Source: Scatosoma sp045577595
Lineage (GTDB): Bacteria; Bacillota; Clostridia; Christensenellales; Borkfalkiaceae
Length of the DNA: 6,876 nucleotides
Reading direction: 5' to 3'
Assembly (NCBI GenBank): GCA_045577595.1
Contig: JAZNIR010000164.1
Location: 1-6,876, forward strand
Translations under genes and position numbers: made by a program
Shown: positions 4,886 to 6,876 of the stretch, piece by piece
Numbering within the stretch: position 1 is the stretch's first letter
Layout: each line of letters opens with the position of its first letter
The notes under the pieces: model-generated
Seen by the model: only the letters and a program-made list of their open reading frames with translations
What the model was told of the DNA's origin: nothing
The model's database searches: none

Positions 4886-5103
4886 TCGTCGTTTTCATTT
4901 TGCGTTTCGCTTGGATTTTCTTCGTCCGTTTCGCCCCGCGCCGTCCGCGCTTGTTTGCAAAGCAACGTCAAGCCGAAGAAAAGCACCGCCAATAAAATGC
5001 ACGCGCCTGCCCACGTCCAGCCCAAGTACGTACCGACGGGCAACAACGCGCCGACGCATATCGCCGAAAGAATGATAAAGGTGATTTGTAAATATAAAAG
5101 CAT
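4879..5103 (-). CDS. Small two-helix membrane protein with acidic tail, unknown function
   Basis: A 74-residue protein. Residues 4-24 and 29-49 form two hydrophobic helices separated by a short turn with G28-W29-T30-W31. The remainder from K50 is soluble and turns highly acidic after residue 57 (ETDEENPSETQNENDEK). The K50-x-x-R53-x-x-R56 positive cluster after helix 2 suggests a cytoplasmic C-terminus, so both ends are probably inside. I do not recognise a family. Expression support is good: a minus-strand promoter with TTGACA and TACAAT, AAGGAG at plus-strand 5109-5114 with a tight 5-base gap to ATG, and a shared terminator. A 12-bp palindrome overlaps the ribosome binding site. It is divergent from the PHP gene and convergent with rpmA. 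Confidence 0.78.
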   Translation of the reverse strand: MLLYLQITFIILSAICVGALLPVGTYLGWTWAGACILLAVLFFGLTLLCKQARTARGETDEENPSETQNENDEK

Positions 5104-5110
5104 ACCCGCT

Positions 5111-5122
5111 CCTTTCGAAAGG
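5111..5122. repeat. 12-bp perfect palindrome over a ribosome binding site
   Basis: CCTTTCGAAAGG. Its left arm is part of the AAGGAG ribosome binding site of the minus-strand membrane protein gene. It could be a protein-binding site or a translation-limiting hairpin with a very tight loop. Confidence 0.5.
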
Positions 5123-5153
5123 ACGAACCGTTCGTTTTTACTATATATTATAT

Positions 5154-5182
5154 ATTGTACACGCCCGCGCGCGAAATGTCAA
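5154..5182 (-). promoter_or_regulatory. Promoter of the minus-strand membrane protein gene
   Basis: On the minus strand TTGACA (plus 5177-5182), 17-bp spacer, TACAAT (plus 5154-5159). The GC-rich spacer (CGCGCGCGGGCG) is unusual for this AT-rich region. Confidence 0.82.
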
Positions 5183-5202
5183 GAAAAATCGTTGGCAAAC
5201 CG

Positions 5203-5231
5203 TTGACAATCGGCTATTTTAAGGGTATAAT
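5203..5231 (+). promoter_or_regulatory. Consensus promoter of the PHP gene
   Basis: TTGACA (5203-5208), 17-bp spacer, TATAAT (5226-5231), perfect in both hexamers. Bases 5225-5240 repeat exactly the promoter/start region at 2511-2526. Confidence 0.93.
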
Positions 5232-5254
5232 AAAACCGTAAAAAAGGAGAGATT

Positions 5255-5971
5255 ATGGAAAACTTTTATAAAATGGATATGCACGTACATTCCAGCGGGG
5301 TGAGCTTGTGTAGCCGTATCCGCGTGGAAGAAATCGTCGATTGTAAAAAATCGCTGGGATACGACGGGGCTATTCTTTGCAATCATTGTCAGTCGTGGTA
5401 TTATCCGCCGTCGGAAAACGAGAAGTTTATGAAAAAGGTGGTGGACGAGTACGAGCGTGGAAAAGCGTACGCCGAAAAAAAGGATTTTCGCTTACTTTTA
5501 GGGTTGGAAGTTTCGATAAACGAGCCGTTTTATTCCGATTGGTTGTTATACGGTTGGGAAAAGGAAACCTTATTAAAAGCGCCTTGCCTTTATCAGTACA
5601 ATCAAAAGCAACTCTTTGATTTTTGCCAAGAAAACGACCTTTTATTATTGCAAGCGCATCCCTATCGCGCGAATACGGGATATTGCGACGATATGCGTCC
5701 CGCCAATCCTGCGTATATGCACGGCGTGGAAGTAAACTGCGATAAAAGGGATAGGGCAAATCGGGGACGCTGTCATTCTTTTGCTGAGTCGCACGGAAAA
5801 CTGCTTACTTGCGGTACGGATTACCATTTTGCGGAAAACGAATATAGGGGCGGAACGTATTTGCCTGATTGGGTAACGACGAACGCCGATTTAAAAAAGT
5901 ATTTACGGGAAACGAAAGAGATTTTCTATTTTATGGAAGAAGAAAATTTTACTTTCCCTATAAAAAAATAA
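5255..5971 (+). CDS. PHP-domain metal-dependent phosphoesterase
   Basis: A 238-residue cytoplasmic protein with the PHP fold, whose members use a cluster of two or three metal ions to hydrolyse phosphoester bonds. Metal-ligand motifs appear in family order: DMHVHSS (H10, H12), CNHC (H44), GLEV (E85), AHPYR (H135) and GTDYH (D189, H191). All expected ligands seem intact, so the enzyme should be active. No polymerase or histidinol-phosphatase context is present. It most resembles stand-alone PHP proteins of the TrpH/YciV type, which cleave small phosphoesters or short nucleotides. The substrate is unknown. It is unusually rich in cysteine (C19, C30, C42, C45, C111, C124, C144, C162, C173, C186). 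AAGGAG at 5244-5249 lies 5 bases before ATG and fixes the start. It is a single-gene unit with consensus promoter and strong terminator, just upstream of the rRNA operon. Confidence 0.92.
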   Translation: MENFYKMDMHVHSSGVSLCSRIRVEEIVDCKKSLGYDGAILCNHCQSWYYPPSENEKFMKKVVDEYERGKAYAEKKDFRLLLGLEVSINEPFYSDWLLYGWEKETLLKAPCLYQYNQKQLFDFCQENDLLLLQAHPYRANTGYCDDMRPANPAYMHGVEVNCDKRDRANRGRCHSFAESHGKLLTCGTDYHFAENEYRGGTYLPDWVTTNADLKKYLRETKEIFYFMEEENFTFPIKK

Positions 5972-5987
5972 CGGAATTTTGTCGAAA

Positions 5988-6042
5988 AAAATGTCTGCAA
6001 GCCTTTATTTATAAGGGGTTGCAGACATTTTAAAATTTTTTC
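5988..6042 (+). terminator. Rho-independent terminator of the PHP gene
   Basis: AAAATGTCTGCAA (5988-6000) pairs with TTGCAGACATTTT (6019-6031). Inner CCTT/AAGG pairing extends the stem, and T-runs follow. It insulates the rRNA promoter from upstream transcription. Confidence 0.92.
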
Positions 6043-6102
6043 AAAAAAAATTAAAAAAGTGCGAAAAAACAGTTGACAAAGGTAATAAGATTGTGGTATT
6101 AT
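6027..6102 (+). promoter_or_regulatory. Main rRNA operon promoter with A/T-rich UP-like tract
   Basis: TTGACA (6073-6078), 18-bp spacer, TATTAT (6097-6102). The preceding ~45 bases are runs of A and T (TTTTAAAATTTTTTC, AAAAAAAATTAAAAAA), as in UP elements that boost rRNA promoters. It lies about 250 bases before the 16S gene. Confidence 0.85.
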
Positions 6103-6108
6103 ATACAA

Positions 6109-6350
6109 GCTGTCGCCGCGAGGGGACAAGCGCCAAGCCGGAAAGCTTGGAAAAAGCAGATTAAAAACAGAATAAGAAAGAAATGAGATTTTATTTGACA
6201 GCAAATGCAAATGAAAAGGTAATTTCCGTTAATTTTAAAAAGAAGTGCTTAAAGTAAGATTTAAGTAACCTTGAAAGCAAGTCAGCAAAGAGATAACAAA
6301 AACAAGTTAGAGCCGTTATTACTGGTAAGCAGTAATGACTTTAAACAATT
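6109..6350 (+). ncRNA. Pre-16S rRNA leader
   Basis: About 240 nt between promoter and mature 16S, with no convincing gene. It holds several hairpins: GCTGTC..CC (6109-6117) closing on a GCGA tetraloop and pairing with GG..GACAAGC (to 6131); CCAAGC (6133-6138) / GCTTGG (6145-6150); CTTAAA (6248-6253) / TTTAAG (6260-6265); and a 10-bp stem GTTATTACTG (6315-6324) / CAGTAATGAC (6330-6339) just before the 16S start. These probably guide processing or antitermination. The RNase III stem with the 3' flank cannot be checked because the operon runs out of the window. Confidence 0.75.
6195..6223 (+). promoter_or_regulatory. Possible second rRNA promoter (P2)
   Basis: TTGACA (6195-6200), 17-bp spacer, GGTAAT (6218-6223; 4 of 6 consensus). 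Tandem rRNA promoters are common in Firmicutes, but the -10 is weak. Confidence 0.35.

Positions 6351-6876
<526 letters not shown>

Noticed and set aside
4812..5206. Plus-strand ORFs overlapping the small membrane protein (87 and 122 codons)
   Set aside because: They run across a terminator and opposite a minus-strand gene that has its own promoter and ribosome binding site; Arg/Ser-rich shadow translations.
6246..6254. TGCTTAAAG as a boxA antitermination site
   Set aside because: It only partly resembles the TGCTCTTTA consensus and no boxB/boxC arrangement is visible.
6183..6257. 24-codon ORF (MRFYLTANANEK...) in the rRNA leader
   Set aside because: No ribosome binding site, very short, and inside a transcript expected to be processed and untranslated.

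Overview
The window looks like chromosomal DNA from an uncultured, fairly AT-rich Gram-positive (Firmicutes) bacterium, most likely a clostridium. Three things support this: a partial 16S rRNA gene of clostridial character at the right end, strong AAGGAG ribosome binding sites with sigma-A type promoters (TTGACA, 17 bp, TATAAT), and a ribosomal protein L27 with an N-terminal extension as found in Firmicutes. A Christensenellales-like relative is my guess from the 16S text, but that needs a database comparison.

Layout. Bases 1-1382 hold the 3' two thirds of pnp (polynucleotide phosphorylase), closed by a strong terminator. Bases 1500-2010 form a small divergent regulatory locus: a 66-residue XRE-type repressor on the minus strand faces a 56-residue peptide gene at 1833-2003 on the plus strand. 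The peptide gene has a near-perfect extended -10 promoter, and the intergenic region holds two copies of a 16-bp inverted repeat, one exactly filling the promoter spacer. Bases 2059-2500 carry a two-helix membrane protein with a C-terminal zinc ribbon. Bases 2489-3425 carry a ten-helix EamA/DMT transporter that seems to be translated from a leaderless mRNA. A minus-strand helical (ferritin-like) protein follows at 3477-3929, sharing a bidirectional terminator with the transporter.

Bases 4017-4880 are the L21-L27 operon (rplU, rpmA) with a structured leader that is probably the autoregulatory L21 leader. The prp protease gene that usually sits between these two genes in Firmicutes is absent, and obgE does not follow. 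A minus-strand two-helix membrane protein (4879-5103) and a PHP-domain metal-dependent phosphoesterase (5255-5971) follow, expressed from divergent promoters with perfect -35 boxes. Bases 5988-6350 hold the PHP terminator, an A/T-rich UP-like tract, one strong and one possible rRNA promoter and a roughly 240-nt pre-rRNA leader. The 16S gene runs from about 6351 off the right edge.

Most genes are single transcription units with their own promoters and hairpin terminators. The genes do not form one pathway: pnp, rplU, rpmA and 16S are housekeeping RNA and ribosome functions, with single accessory genes between them. The best candidate for something undescribed is the XRE repressor / small peptide pair with its tandem operators. 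I saw no CRISPR array, transposase, phage gene or tRNA.
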